NCBI GenBank assembly: GCA_012729835.1
Contig: JAAYCK010000071.1
Coordinates: 1 to 32,894, forward strand
DNA from: Syntrophomonadaceae bacterium
GTDB lineage: Bacteria; Bacillota; Syntrophomonadia; Syntrophomonadales; Syntrophomonadaceae
DNA length: 32,894 nucleotides
Direction: 5' to 3'
Shown here: positions 16,809-25,263 of the stretch, piece after piece
Numbering within the stretch: position 1 is the stretch's first letter
Layout of the letters: the number at the start of each line of letters is the position of its first letter
The notes under the pieces: generated by a model
Told to the model about the DNA's origin: nothing
The model's database searches: none
The model's input: the letters and a program-made list of their open reading frames with translations, nothing else
Position numbers and translations under genes: made by a program

Positions 16809-19130
16809 ATGGATCATGAATTAGTACTGCAAACTCAATTGAAATTAAGCCTGCAACGCATTCGGCAGCAGATTGCTGATCTTGAACTTATGGACATTCG
16901 CAGCAAACGTTCACAGGAGTTGTTTACTGCGCTGTTCATCAGCTCTCCGATCGGCATTTTCATAGTACAGGGCGGCAAATTTGTTAATGTCAATCCCCAA
17001 TTCGAGAAACTTATAGGCATTTCTAAGATGGATCTAATCGGACGGGAGTCGCTTAGCCTGGTAATTCCCGAAGACCGGGAGAGTGTGGCGGTCAACGCCC
17101 GGAAGATGCTCAAAGGCGGGGACACCGAGCCTTATGAGTACAGAGTAATTCAGGAGGACGGTTCTGTTAAATGGATCATGGAGACCGTCACCTCCATCCA
17201 ATATATGGGCTCTACCGCTACTCTAGGCAATTTTATGGATATAACCAGCCGCAAACAAACTGAAGCCGCTCTGGTAGAAAGTCAGGAACACTATCGCGAC
17301 CTCTTCGAGAATGCCAATGACATCATCTACATTCACGACCTTAAGGGGCGCTTTGTGGGCCTCAATAAACGAGCCCTGGAGATATCCGGTTACCAGTTGG
17401 AAGAAGTAATCGATCACAACTTTTTGGAGGTAATCGCTCCCCAGTACCATGTACTGGTCACCCACACCATGGTACGTGATATCTTTTTAGGTTTGACCCC
17501 CACCTACGAATTGGAGATGATCACGAAGAACGGTAATTTGGTGCCCCTGGAAGTAAGACCGCGACTACTTAAGAAAAACGGAATTCCCTATGGGGTGCAA
17601 GGAATAGCTCGCGATATCACAGAAAGAAAACAAATGGAGACCGAATTGCGGGCTACTAATCAACGCCTGCTGGACATCATAGAATTCTTGCCCGACGCTA
17701 CCTTTGTTATCGATAATCAAGGCCAGGTCATTGCCTGGAACCGAGCTATCGAGACCATGACCGGGTTAAATAAAAATGCCATCATTGGTCGCGGCCAATA
17801 TCTCTATGCCGTGCCTTTTTATGGTTCCACCCGTCCCATGCTGGCAGATCTAATCGGAAATCCTTCCCTTGATGCAAATAATTATTACGAAGAGGTTCGC
17901 CGGGAAGGCAATAGTCTGTATACTGAGATATTCGCCCCTGGCATGTACGATGCTAAAGGAGCTTATATCTGGGTCAAAGCTTCACCTCTGATGGATGCTG
18001 ACGGCAAGCTAGTGGGAGCTATAGAGTCGATCCGCGATATCAGTGAGAGAAAACACTTCGAGGAACAATTGCGTTACCTTAGTTTGCATGACGGGCTTAC
18101 CAACTTATATAACAGAACCTATTTCGAAGAGGAGATCAACCGCCTGGAGACGGGACGCTTCCAATCCACCGGTCTGTTGATATGTGATGTAGACGGATTA
18201 AAGCTGGTTAATGATACCTTAGGCCACGACGCCGGGGATAACCTCCTCATTGGTGTAGCCCGGGTACTCCAGTCATGTTTCCGTGGTGAAGATGTAGTCG
18301 CCCGGGTAGGCGGTGATGAATTCGCTATCCTTATGCCGCACAGTGATGAAACCGTTACCGAAATCGCCTGCATGCGCATCCGGGAAGCAGTCAATATGTA
18401 CAATTTCGGTAACCCGGAGATACCTCTCAGCCTGTCACTGGGTTTTGCAGTTAGGAGTACGCCTGCCACTACTATGACCGAAGTTTACCAGGCTGCCGAC
18501 AATAACATGTACCGAGAAAAACTGCACCGGCGGCAAAGCGCCCGCAGCGCTATAGTTAACACCTTGATGAAGGCCTTGCAGGCCCGGGATTTTATAACCG
18601 AAGGACATGCCGACCGATTGCAGGATATGGTGGCTATGCTGGGAGAAGCCATCGGCCTGCCCGGACACCGTATTAGTGATCTGCGTTTATTTGCCGAATT
18701 TCATGATATCGGCAAAGTCGGCATACCCGACCGCATTCTCTTTAAAACCGGCCCACTATCCAAAGATGAGACCTTCGAAATGCAGCGGCACTCGGAGATC
18801 GGTCATCGCATAGCCTTGTCCGCCCCTGATCTGGCCCCGATCGCTGATTGGATCTTAAAGCATCACGAGTGGTGGAATGGCAATGGTTACCCCATGGGAC
18901 TACGCGAAGCCGAAATCCCACTTGAATGCCGGATCCTATCTATTGCCGATGCCTATGATGCAATGACCAATGATCGTCCTTACCGGCCAGCCATGCCGAA
19001 GCGCCTGGCTCTGGAAGAACTTGAAAAGTACGCAGGCACTCAATTTGACCCCAGTCTGGTCGAGACCTTTGCCCATATTGTCCGCCGGGGCGAGCAAACA
19101 GATAACAGTATCTTGCACAGGAAAAACTGA
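16809..19130 (+). CDS. PAS-PAS-PAS-GGDEF-HD-GYP cyclic-di-GMP signalling protein
   Basis: A cytoplasmic sensor of about 773 residues without membrane helices. After a short coiled coil come three PAS domains (about 45-155, 160-285, 290-420), then a GGDEF domain with CDVDGLKLVNDTLGHDAGD, an inhibitory-site RGED and an intact RVGGDEF five residues later, then HD-GYP with FHDIGKVGIPDRIL and HHEWWNGNGYP. Both halves keep catalytic residues, so it could make and break c-di-GMP, with PAS domains choosing the direction. The start at 16809 follows GGGAG by six bases; a GTG at 16740 gives a longer form without a good site. The stop codon lies between the -35 and -10 of the next promoter. Confidence 0.9.
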   Translation: MDHELVLQTQLKLSLQRIRQQIADLELMDIRSKRSQELFTALFISSPIGIFIVQGGKFVNVNPQFEKLIGISKMDLIGRESLSLVIPEDRESVAVNARKMLKGGDTEPYEYRVIQEDGSVKWIMETVTSIQYMGSTATLGNFMDITSRKQTEAALVESQEHYRDLFENANDIIYIHDLKGRFVGLNKRALEISGYQLEEVIDHNFLEVIAPQYHVLVTHTMVRDIFLGLTPTYELEMITKNGNLVPLEVRPRLLKKNGIPYGVQGIARDITERKQMETELRATNQRLLDIIEFLPDATFVIDNQGQVIAWNRAIETMTGLNKNAIIGRGQYLYAVPFYGSTRPMLADLIGNPSLDANNYYEEVRREGNSLYTEIFAPGMYDAKGAYIWVKASPLMDADGKLVGAIESIRDISERKHFEEQLRYLSLHDGLTNLYNRTYFEEEINRLETGRFQSTGLLICDVDGLKLVNDTLGHDAGDNLLIGVARVLQSCFRGEDVVARVGGDEFAILMPHSDETVTEIACMRIREAVNMYNFGNPEIPLSLSLGFAVRSTPATTMTEVYQAADNNMYREKLHRRQSARSAIVNTLMKALQARDFITEGHADRLQDMVAMLGEAIGLPGHRISDLRLFAEFHDIGKVGIPDRILFKTGPLSKDETFEMQRHSEIGHRIALSAPDLAPIADWILKHHEWWNGNGYPMGLREAEIPLECRILSIADAYDAMTNDRPYRPAMPKRLALEELEKYAGTQFDPSLVETFAHIVRRGEQTDNSILHRKN

Positions 19131-19141
19131 TGTGATAAAAT
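19113..19141 (+). promoter_or_regulatory. Promoter of the second structured RNA
   Basis: TTGCAC (19113-19118), a 17-base spacer and TAAAAT (19136-19141). The predicted start near 19148 is about a dozen bases before the conserved RNA at 19161. The promoter overlaps the stop codon of the PAS-GGDEF-HD-GYP gene. Confidence 0.5.
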
Positions 19142-19160
19142 ATACAAAATTAAATATTCT

Positions 19161-19255
19161 GCTCCGAGTTCGTATATCCTAAGCGAAAGTATGGTATACG
19201 CACCTTTGGGTACAGGGGGAAACCCCGGTGCCTCCCCGTATTTTTGGAAAGGAGT
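19161..19255 (+). promoter_or_regulatory. Structured leader RNA, Moco-riboswitch-like (copy B)
   Basis: This copy matches the fdhA leader RNA (7657-7563) in length and in all conserved blocks, and folds better. Closing stem GCTCC/GGAGT; an arm CGTATA/TATACG containing a textbook 11-nt tetraloop receptor (CCTAAG with TATGG) capped by C-GAAA-G (19171-19200); and an arm GTACAGGGG-GAAA-CCCCGGTGC (19210-19231). Compared with copy A, pairs in the last arm change on both sides while pairing is kept. The 3' closing strand doubles as a ribosome binding site for the GTG at 19259. The ligand is unknown; molybdenum or tungsten cofactor is suggested by copy A. Confidence 0.6.
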
Positions 19256-19258
19256 ATA

Positions 19259-19462
19259 GTGTCGCTTGTTATGGACAGGTGTACTGTGCTTTTTGCCGGT
19301 ATCTGTTCATTTTTTATTTTAACAGGCGGCTTGTCCCCATGTGTGTTTCACACGGCAGCGGGGGTGTATTCTTTATTGCCAAATTCGGGATTATACAAGG
19401 GAAAAACGCCATTAGGCTTTTTCATACAATCCCAATCTTTTTCCTCCCGCTTGCCACAGTAA
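19259..19462 (+). CDS. Possible small hydrophobic protein under copy B
   Basis: GTG at 19259, four bases after AAGGAG, opens 67 codons. Residues about 8-30 (TVLFAGICSFFILTGGLSPC) look like a signal peptide or membrane helix; the rest has no motif I know. The stop codon lies in the loop of the terminator. The ribosome binding site forms the 3' strand of the RNA closing stem, so ligand binding could block translation. It could be chance or a decayed transporter gene. The remaining gap sequence up to 19636 shows a GTGTG-TTT-CACAC hairpin near 19341 and nothing else clear. Confidence 0.3.
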   Translation: MSLVMDRCTVLFAGICSFFILTGGLSPCVFHTAAGVYSLLPNSGLYKGKTPLGFFIQSQSFSSRLPQ

Positions 19463-19478
19463 GCGGGCTTCTTTTTTT
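19446..19478 (+). terminator. Intrinsic terminator downstream of copy B
   Basis: CCCGCTT (19446-19452) pairs with AAGCGGG (19461-19467), loop of eight, then CTTC and seven T. It ends the transcript started at 19148 or lets it read into the thioesterase gene. Confidence 0.82.
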
Positions 19479-19636
19479 AAATCCCGCTTTCCCTTATATC
19501 TGCAACCCTTCTTCAAGGAATTTCTCATCCTGCGCGCTCAATTCCGTCATTCATGAAAAGGAATACCCTTTTTCATGCCGAATTGAATAAATCATAGCAG
19601 CACACTTAGAAGTAATTGTGGAAGCGAGGATATAGC

Positions 19637-20074
19637 ATGAAAGAAGCAGATCGGAAAGAATATAGACCATACGGCAATCTCAATGTAGAGCTGGGAACGC
19701 CGCCGCCTTGTTACCTGCATATGGAGGCCACTCTGGTCGATTACGATCCCGCTAAAGGTTTAACTGTAGCCTTCCCTGTTTTAAAGGCCTATCTAAATCC
19801 AGCCGGTACTATGCAGGGCGGTTTTATAACCGCCGCTTTTGATAATGTGTTCGGCCCGCTGTGTTATTTGGCTTCCGGCACTCCGGCATCTGCCATGGTC
19901 GATATTAACAACACTTTTCACCGGCCAGCCTTTGCTGGTGATGAACTTACCATCACAGCAAGAGTGAAAACAAAAGGGCGCACTATTATCCATATGGAAG
20001 GTGAAGCTTACAATCAGGACAATAAACTGGTGGCTTCAGCTAATTGCAATTACATGCTTACCCCACCCAGATGA
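19637..20074 (+). CDS. PaaI-like hotdog-fold thioesterase
   Basis: A 145-residue single hotdog domain, the size of PaaI/YbgC-like acyl-CoA thioesterases. The core motif reads NPAGTMQGGFITAAFD (about 56-71): the usual HGG is QGG, and the acidic residue of the active site is present. The second half (VDINNTFHRPAFAGDELTITARVKTKGRT) is typical. The ATG at 19637 follows GCGAGGA by six bases and is preferred over a GTG at 19616. Likely hydrolyses an acyl-CoA in the cytoplasm; substrate unknown. It lies 158 bases after the copy B terminator and before a strong bidirectional terminator. Confidence 0.85.
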   Translation: MKEADRKEYRPYGNLNVELGTPPPCYLHMEATLVDYDPAKGLTVAFPVLKAYLNPAGTMQGGFITAAFDNVFGPLCYLASGTPASAMVDINNTFHRPAFAGDELTITARVKTKGRTIIHMEGEAYNQDNKLVASANCNYMLTPPR

Positions 20075-20106
20075 GCTTTTTGATGTAATGCACCATACAA
20101 AATATT

Positions 20107-20139
20107 AAAGGGGGCGTTCTTATCGGGAACGCCCCCTTT
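20107..20139. terminator. Bidirectional intrinsic terminator
   Basis: GGGGGCGTTC (20110-20119) pairs with GAACGCCCCC (20127-20136), extended by AAA/TTT. It separates the convergent thioesterase and aminotransferase genes. Confidence 0.85.
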
Positions 20140-20153
20140 GCGTGATTAAACTG

Positions 20154-21224
20154 CTATTTCACTTCTACGATCCAGTTGAAAGGATCCGGGATCTCACCGT
20201 ATTGAATGCCGGTAAGCGTGTTGTAGATCTTCTGGGACAACTCGCCGATCTGTCCATTGTTGATATGCATGACATTGCCGTCATAGTTGAGTTCGCCAAT
20301 TGGCGAAATGACCGCCGCCGTTCCCGTTCCGAAGGCCTCTTCCAGCTTGCCGGCAGCATTGGCCTGGGCTACCTCTTCGATGGATAGCTTACGCTCAGTG
20401 ACCTTCACTCCCCAGCTTTGCAACAACTTGATGCTGGAATCGCGGGTTATTCCCGGGAGCAAGCTTCCTTCCAGGGATGGAGTAATGACTTCTCCATCTA
20501 TCTTAAAGAAGACGTTCATGGTTCCAACTTCTTCGATATACTTCTTCTCAACGCCATCCAGCCATAATACCTGGGTATAACCCTGGTGATGAGCCTCTTC
20601 CTGGGCCTTCAGGCTGGCTGCATAATTGGCCGGGGTCTTGGTGAAGCCGAGTCCTCCCTTGACCGCCCGTACGTAATTTTTCTCGACATAGATCTTGACC
20701 GGATTGATTCCCTCGGGATAGTAGGCACCGACCGGTGAGAGAATGATCATGAATTTATACCTGTGAGCCGGTCTTACCCCCAGGAAGGGATCCAGGGAAA
20801 TGATAAAGGGTCTCACATAGAGTGAGGTCCCTTCCGCAGAAGGTATCCAATCTTGATCAACAGATACCACGGTTTTGATAGCCTCTACCGCAAAATCAAC
20901 GTCCAGCAGCGGGATGCACAGCCGTTCATTGGATACGTTCATTCTCTCCATGTTAGAAAAAGGCCGGAAAAGAAGTATACTCCCTTTTTTGGTTCTATAG
21001 GCCTTCAAGCCTTCAAAGGTTGCCTGGCCATAATGGAACATCATCACTGAAGGATCAAGTTCCAACGGTCCGTAGGGCACCACCATTGGATCATGCCAGC
21101 CCTGGCCCTCTGTGTAATCCATCACAAACATATGGTCGGAAAAAATCTGGCCGAAACCCAGGTTGTCCTGATTGGGTTTGGCCTTGGGAGTGGTGGTTTT
21201 TTGAATACCTATCGCTGCAGTCAT
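20154..21224 (-). CDS. ilvE: Branched-chain amino acid aminotransferase
   Basis: PLP fold-type IV enzyme that interconverts leucine, isoleucine and valine with their 2-oxoacids. The sequence follows the eukaryote-like/ BCAT2 branch: FHYGQATFEGLKAYR, RPFSNMERMNVSNERL, the lysine region GFTKTPANYAASLKAQEEA and the PLP-phosphate loop PGITRDSSIKLLQSWG. EAFGTGTAAVISPIGE is also conserved. The start at 21224 follows AAGGAG by about nine bases; a longer frame to 21344 lacks a site. Length 356 is standard. It lies downstream of cca on the same strand, with a gap holding a palindrome. Confidence 0.95.
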   Translation of the reverse strand: MTAAIGIQKTTTPKAKPNQDNLGFGQIFSDHMFVMDYTEGQGWHDPMVVPYGPLELDPSVMMFHYGQATFEGLKAYRTKKGSILLFRPFSNMERMNVSNERLCIPLLDVDFAVEAIKTVVSVDQDWIPSAEGTSLYVRPFIISLDPFLGVRPAHRYKFMIILSPVGAYYPEGINPVKIYVEKNYVRAVKGGLGFTKTPANYAASLKAQEEAHHQGYTQVLWLDGVEKKYIEEVGTMNVFFKIDGEVITPSLEGSLLPGITRDSSIKLLQSWGVKVTERKLSIEEVAQANAAGKLEEAFGTGTAAVISPIGELNYDGNVMHINNGQIGELSQKIYNTLTGIQYGEIPDPFNWIVEVK

Positions 21225-21260
21225 GGGGTCATCTCCTTCTGGTTTTAGATCCGTCCCAGG

Positions 21261-21283
21261 CATTACAGATGTCTGTTGTAATG
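21261..21283. promoter_or_regulatory. Inverted repeat in the ilvE leader
   Basis: CATTACA and TGTAATG flank nine bases, about 40 bases before the ilvE start. On the minus strand a TATAAT lies about 30 bases further upstream, so the palindrome would be in the early transcript. It could be an operator or a small hairpin. No T-box motif is visible. Confidence 0.3.
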
Positions 21284-21365
21284 TCAGCGCGGTCCTGAAT
21301 ATATAGAATATATTATACCGCAAGAACGCGCATTGAGTATCCAAGATATTTTGTATACATCTTAT

Positions 21366-22691
21366 TCAATCCGCCGTTCCGTTTACTGCCAGCTTGTCCA
21401 ATCTACCCCGGGCAATTTCCAACAACAGATCGCGTTCGTTACGCAGCGGGTCATCCAATACGATATCCAGTAACACTTGCAAGGTCCTGCCCAGTTCCGG
21501 ACCCGGCCGATATCCCAATGAAATAAGGTCTTCCCCGGTTACTGCCAGATCGCTTCTCTGCAGAGGTATTCCTTCATCTATGATTCGCCGGATTTCTTCA
21601 TCTAGCTGATTTAGAGAGGTAAAATCCGCGGGTGGCGCCGAGGCGATGATATCGGCTCTCTGCAGCTCCAACAAATCTTCAATATTATCCTGCCCAACCT
21701 CAACGATCAGCTTTTTTAGGGATCGGTCACGCAGCTTCTCAAAACGGCTCATATGTGCTCTAATCAGGGAAGACACCTTCTCCGTTGTTTGCCAATCATA
21801 GCGCAGGCGAGACATAATCACATTTGCCATATTGCTGCCCACCACATGATGACCATAAAAGTGTCCCTTCCCCCATTCATCCAGGCTAAAACAGACCGGT
21901 TTGGCAACATCGTGCAAAAGAGCTGCCAGGCGAAGCGGCAGACGCGGCGAGGTATTGTCCAGGGCTGCCAGGCTGTGTTCCAAAACATCCCGATCGTGAT
22001 GATAGCTTCTCTGATCAAAACCTGCAGCTGGTATCAATTCTGGCACTATATATTGGAGCAAACCGGACTTATACAGCATCCTGACCCCCTGACCGGGACG
22101 CTCCGATAACAGGATCCGATTAAACTCCTCCCGGATCCTTTCGGGTGCGGTCAGAGCCAGTAAGCCTTTGAGCTGCAGGATCTCCTGCCAGGTCCCATCT
22201 TCAATAGCGAAGCCGTAAACCGCATGCAATCTGATTGCTCTCAACATACGCAGGGGATCATCACTGAATAGTCTGGCTCCCCGCCCCCCGGTTGACCTTA
22301 TTATTCCCTGGGCTAGATCCTGTGCACCCCCCCAGGGATCATACAATATCTCCCGGCGGTCCATGGCTATAGCATTTATCGTAAAATCCCGATTAGCTAA
22401 ATCATCTCTCAGTGCCGCTGCTCCGTTTAAGCCTGGATTTCCTCGAAAGGTGGACACTTCGATTAGGCGGTTATCGATTATCACGCCCAATGTGCCATGT
22501 CTTTCCCCAATAGTAAGTACTCGGTCAAAGCAGCGTTTTATATCATGGACAGAAGCCGGAGTCACTATGTCGTAATCGTGTGGCATCTTGCCCAACAGAT
22601 AATCCCGAACACACCCGCCTACCAAAAAGCAGGGGTATCCGTTATTCTCCAAGCGGTCCATTACTTCTCTGACTTTGGGAGGACAGTCCAT
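21366..22691 (-). CDS. cca: CCA-adding tRNA nucleotidyltransferase / poly(A) polymerase family
   Basis: Class II nucleotidyltransferase of 441 residues. The catalytic head has LVGGCVRDYLLGKMPHDYDI with the DxD pair, then GERHGTLGVIID and a RDFTINAIA segment; RRL-type and RIREEFNRIL helices follow. An HD domain (HSLAALDNTSP then LAALLHDVAKP) lies in the C-terminal half, as in many Clostridial enzymes. It repairs or adds the 3' CCA of tRNAs; the tRNA in this window encodes CCA, so here it would mainly repair. The ATG at 22691 has AGGTGA upstream. Confidence 0.93.
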   Translation of the reverse strand: MDCPPKVREVMDRLENNGYPCFLVGGCVRDYLLGKMPHDYDIVTPASVHDIKRCFDRVLTIGERHGTLGVIIDNRLIEVSTFRGNPGLNGAAALRDDLANRDFTINAIAMDRREILYDPWGGAQDLAQGIIRSTGGRGARLFSDDPLRMLRAIRLHAVYGFAIEDGTWQEILQLKGLLALTAPERIREEFNRILLSERPGQGVRMLYKSGLLQYIVPELIPAAGFDQRSYHHDRDVLEHSLAALDNTSPRLPLRLAALLHDVAKPVCFSLDEWGKGHFYGHHVVGSNMANVIMSRLRYDWQTTEKVSSLIRAHMSRFEKLRDRSLKKLIVEVGQDNIEDLLELQRADIIASAPPADFTSLNQLDEEIRRIIDEGIPLQRSDLAVTGEDLISLGYRPGPELGRTLQVLLDIVLDDPLRNERDLLLEIARGRLDKLAVNGTAD

Positions 22692-22866
22692 ATTGGTTCA
22701 CCTGCCGGTTAATCTTATTTAGTGCAAATACAATATCGTACCCTGGTATTATGCTCTTGTTATCATTTTACCCTCTTTAGAATCATCTCACCGGAAAAAA
22801 GGAAAAAACGTTTTAAAGTCGAATATTCCCTATAAATAATAATTTAGATTTACGGGGGTTGATACT

Positions 22867-23652
22867 GTGTCTTATAGCAAGTACGAGACTTTAAAAACAG
22901 AACTGCTGGACAATAATATCCTGGTGGTCGGACTGAACCGCCCCACCAAGCTCAATGCGGTCAATAAGGCCATGTTGAGCGAACTGGAAGACCTGTGGGC
23001 CCGGCTGAGACGCGACAAAGGAGTCCGGCTGGTCATCCTCAAAGGAGAAGGCGAAAAGGGCTTTTGCGGCGGCATGGACGTAAAAGAAGGTCTGGATCCC
23101 GAGCTCATGAATCTGCCCAATTTTACCGAATGGCAGATCCGCCTGGCTGAACTGCAGCTCGCTATGCGCCTGATACCTCAGCCCATCATCGCCCTGATCC
23201 ACGGAGCGGCAGCGGGGGCAGGCCTCTCCTTTGCCATTGCTTCTGATATAAGGATTATCTCGCCGGATGCCAGGTTCTCCGCTTTCTATATCAATATCGG
23301 TCTGGGCGGAGCCGATATGGGCTCTAGTTACTTTCTGCCACGCCATATCGGAACCGGGCGGGCTTATGAATTCCTGCTTACCGGTCGCTTTATGAGCTCC
23401 GAAGAAGCCATGCAACTTGGCCTCTGTTCCCGTTGTGTTCCCCGGGAAAAACTAATGGAAACTGCTCTGGAGATAGCTGCAGACATCGTCCACAAGGACC
23501 CCATGCAACTGCAACTTACCAAAGAAGCTATCAACGTTAATCTGGACTGTGCCGGCTTAGCCTCGGCTCTCGCCCTGGAAAACCGAAATCAGATCATGCT
23601 GGTCATGCATAACATCGATAAGGGCAAGCAGGAAATCTTCGGTCAAAAATAG
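22867..23652 (+). CDS. Enoyl-CoA hydratase/isomerase (crotonase) family protein
   Basis: A 261-residue crotonase starting at GTG after GGGGGTT. CoA and oxyanion segments are GFCGGMDV (about 66-73) and IHGAAAGAGLSFAIASD. As in the crotonase at 9964-10743, both classical hydratase glutamates are absent: the Glu144 position is Ser and the Glu164 position is Tyr (in FSAFYINIGL). The loop GLGGADMGSSYFLPR carries an Asp. A reaction other than plain enoyl-CoA hydration is likely; function in beta-oxidation is inferred from the CoA-transferase and acyl-CoA dehydrogenase downstream. Confidence 0.88.
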   Translation: MSYSKYETLKTELLDNNILVVGLNRPTKLNAVNKAMLSELEDLWARLRRDKGVRLVILKGEGEKGFCGGMDVKEGLDPELMNLPNFTEWQIRLAELQLAMRLIPQPIIALIHGAAAGAGLSFAIASDIRIISPDARFSAFYINIGLGGADMGSSYFLPRHIGTGRAYEFLLTGRFMSSEEAMQLGLCSRCVPREKLMETALEIAADIVHKDPMQLQLTKEAINVNLDCAGLASALALENRNQIMLVMHNIDKGKQEIFGQK

Positions 23653-23661
23653 TGGGGACAA

Positions 23662-23880
23662 TTAGCCACAGATGGGCACAGATAGGGCAACGGTTTTTTG
23701 CCACAGATTTACACAGATAATATAACGGGTGTCAGGGATTCATCCCTGACACCCGTTTATACTTGTAATCTCCATTAATTTTAGGCTTTTCCACTTCACT
23801 AATCAATTAAGATTTACATTTTGGCAGATAAAACTCATCTGTGCTAATCAGTGTTTCACTCGTGCCCATCCGTTGTAAAT
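23662..23880. repeat. Degenerate inverted-repeat element
   Basis: The gap between the crotonase and CoA-transferase genes is roughly palindromic. GATGGGCAC (23671-23679) is matched by GTGCCCATC (23862-23870), and CACAGAT (23712-23718) by ATCTGTG (23837-23843). The left side has repeated CACAGAT units, seen again at 32730-32761. The strong hairpin at 23724-23757 sits inside. It looks like a worn non-coding repeat. Confidence 0.4.
23724..23757. terminator. Strong bidirectional hairpin terminator
   Basis: AACGGGTGTCAGGGAT (23724-23739) is perfectly complementary to ATCCCTGACACCCGTT (23742-23757) with a two-base gap. It lies between two convergent genes. The T-run is short (GTTTAT), so stalling depends on the very stable stem. 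Confidence 0.65.
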
Positions 23881-23890
23881 CCCCGTATTC

Positions 23891-25228
23891 TTAGCCTTCC
23901 TTGTTGGTCTTGGTCCAGATATTTAACTTCTCGGCTTCCTTGATCAGATCATCACGGAAATCGGGATGAGCAATGCTGATTATCTCTTCGGCCCTCCACC
24001 AGGTCGGTTTGGCTCTCATTCTTACCGCGCCAAATTCTGTAACGATATAATCCACCATCTGGCGTGGTATGGTGGTGATTGAGGCCGGGGCAAAGGTAGG
24101 TACGATTCTCGATTTGAGATTGCCTTCCTTGTCGGTATAGGTGGAAGCCAGGCATATAAAACTCTTACCGCCATTAGACCATTGCGAGCCCAGCACGAAA
24201 TCCCACATGCCGCCATTGCCGGATATCTGCGCGGTATCGTTGCTCTCAGCGTTCACCTGGGTATAGAGATCTACCTCTACCGTGTTGTTAATGGAAACAA
24301 AATTATCCAGCTTACATATAACCCGTGGATCATTGGTATAGCCTACTGGATGTGAAGCGCAAGCCGGGTTATTGTTCATGAACTCTAACATGCGATGACT
24401 GCCAATGGCAAAGGTGTAGGCCACCCGCCCTCGATCTATATTCTTAGCCAAGCCGTTCATGCGTCCAGCTTCGATCATATCCACATACGCATCGACAAAC
24501 ATCTCGGTGTGACCGCCCAGGTTCTTCAAATCAGAACCAGCGATTGCGGTGCCTACTGCGCCTGGCATACCACCAATCCCTAATTGGATACAGCTGCCAT
24601 CATGGATAAATTCCATCAAATGATTAGCAATGGCTATATCTACCTCATTGGGTTTGATACCGGGTAAATCAGGTAATAGCTGGTCGTCGGGAGCCTCTAC
24701 GATGAAATCCACCATGGAAATGTGTACCGATTCCTCAGACCCGCCCAGGCAAACCGGTTGGTTCTTGTTTACTTCTAAAATCACGAAATCGGCGGCTTCC
24801 ATATTAGCCAGGCTCTCAGAATTTTGTGGCCCTAGATTAAAATATCCGTTTTTATCCATCGGGCAGACCTGCGAAATGCAGACATTGCGGTGGGGAGCAA
24901 TAGCCTCCCGGTACATGGTACATGCATTATGGTAAACAATCGGCACATAATTACACAGCCCATACGACTGCAGTACGCGTGAGATCTTGCTGAACTGCCA
25001 GTCGTTGTAGATAAAGCTGCTTTTTACCTTCGCCACCTCAGGCACCGGCGGCACAGTAACCGCACAATATACCTGAACATCCTTCAGCTCAGTGCGCTTA
25101 GCCAGCGCCTGGTCGCAGAGGACCGGTTTACCGCAGAAAAATCCATAATCCACGATATCCCCTGATTTGACAACCTTTACTGCCTCTTCGGCAGTAACCA
25201 GCTTCTTCTTGTACTCTTCTCTGTACAT
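23891..25228 (-). CDS. Acyl-CoA:carboxylate CoA-transferase (4-hydroxybutyrate/butyrate type)
   Basis: A 445-residue CoA-transferase of the acetyl-CoA hydrolase/transferase family. The catalytic glutamate is Glu242 in GGHTEMFVDAYVDMIEAG, at the place of Glu238 in the clostridial 4-hydroxybutyrate enzyme. Other family segments are LQLGIGGMPGAVG (about 215-227), ESNDTAQISGNGGMWDF and GGKSFICL. It moves CoA between acetate and a short acyl-CoA, which would activate butyrate or release acetate during fatty-acid oxidation (inference). The ATG is preceded at some distance by GGGGGGTT, a weak or unusual ribosome binding site. It is convergent with the crotonase gene. Confidence 0.9.
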   Translation of the reverse strand: MYREEYKKKLVTAEEAVKVVKSGDIVDYGFFCGKPVLCDQALAKRTELKDVQVYCAVTVPPVPEVAKVKSSFIYNDWQFSKISRVLQSYGLCNYVPIVYHNACTMYREAIAPHRNVCISQVCPMDKNGYFNLGPQNSESLANMEAADFVILEVNKNQPVCLGGSEESVHISMVDFIVEAPDDQLLPDLPGIKPNEVDIAIANHLMEFIHDGSCIQLGIGGMPGAVGTAIAGSDLKNLGGHTEMFVDAYVDMIEAGRMNGLAKNIDRGRVAYTFAIGSHRMLEFMNNNPACASHPVGYTNDPRVICKLDNFVSINNTVEVDLYTQVNAESNDTAQISGNGGMWDFVLGSQWSNGGKSFICLASTYTDKEGNLKSRIVPTFAPASITTIPRQMVDYIVTEFGAVRMRAKPTWWRAEEIISIAHPDFRDDLIKEAEKLNIWTKTNKEG

Positions 25229-25263
25229 TTCTAAATAAACCCCCCAAAATATATTTAATGTTA

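Noticed and set aside
19228-19590. 120-codon plus-strand ORF
   Set aside because: It runs through the conserved RNA and straight through the intrinsic terminator, with no domain; the GTG frame at 19259 is the better, though still weak, candidate.
21225-21365. T-box or leucine attenuator before ilvE
   Set aside because: No T-box sequence, no run of Leu/Ile/Val codons and no intrinsic terminator is present in the leader.
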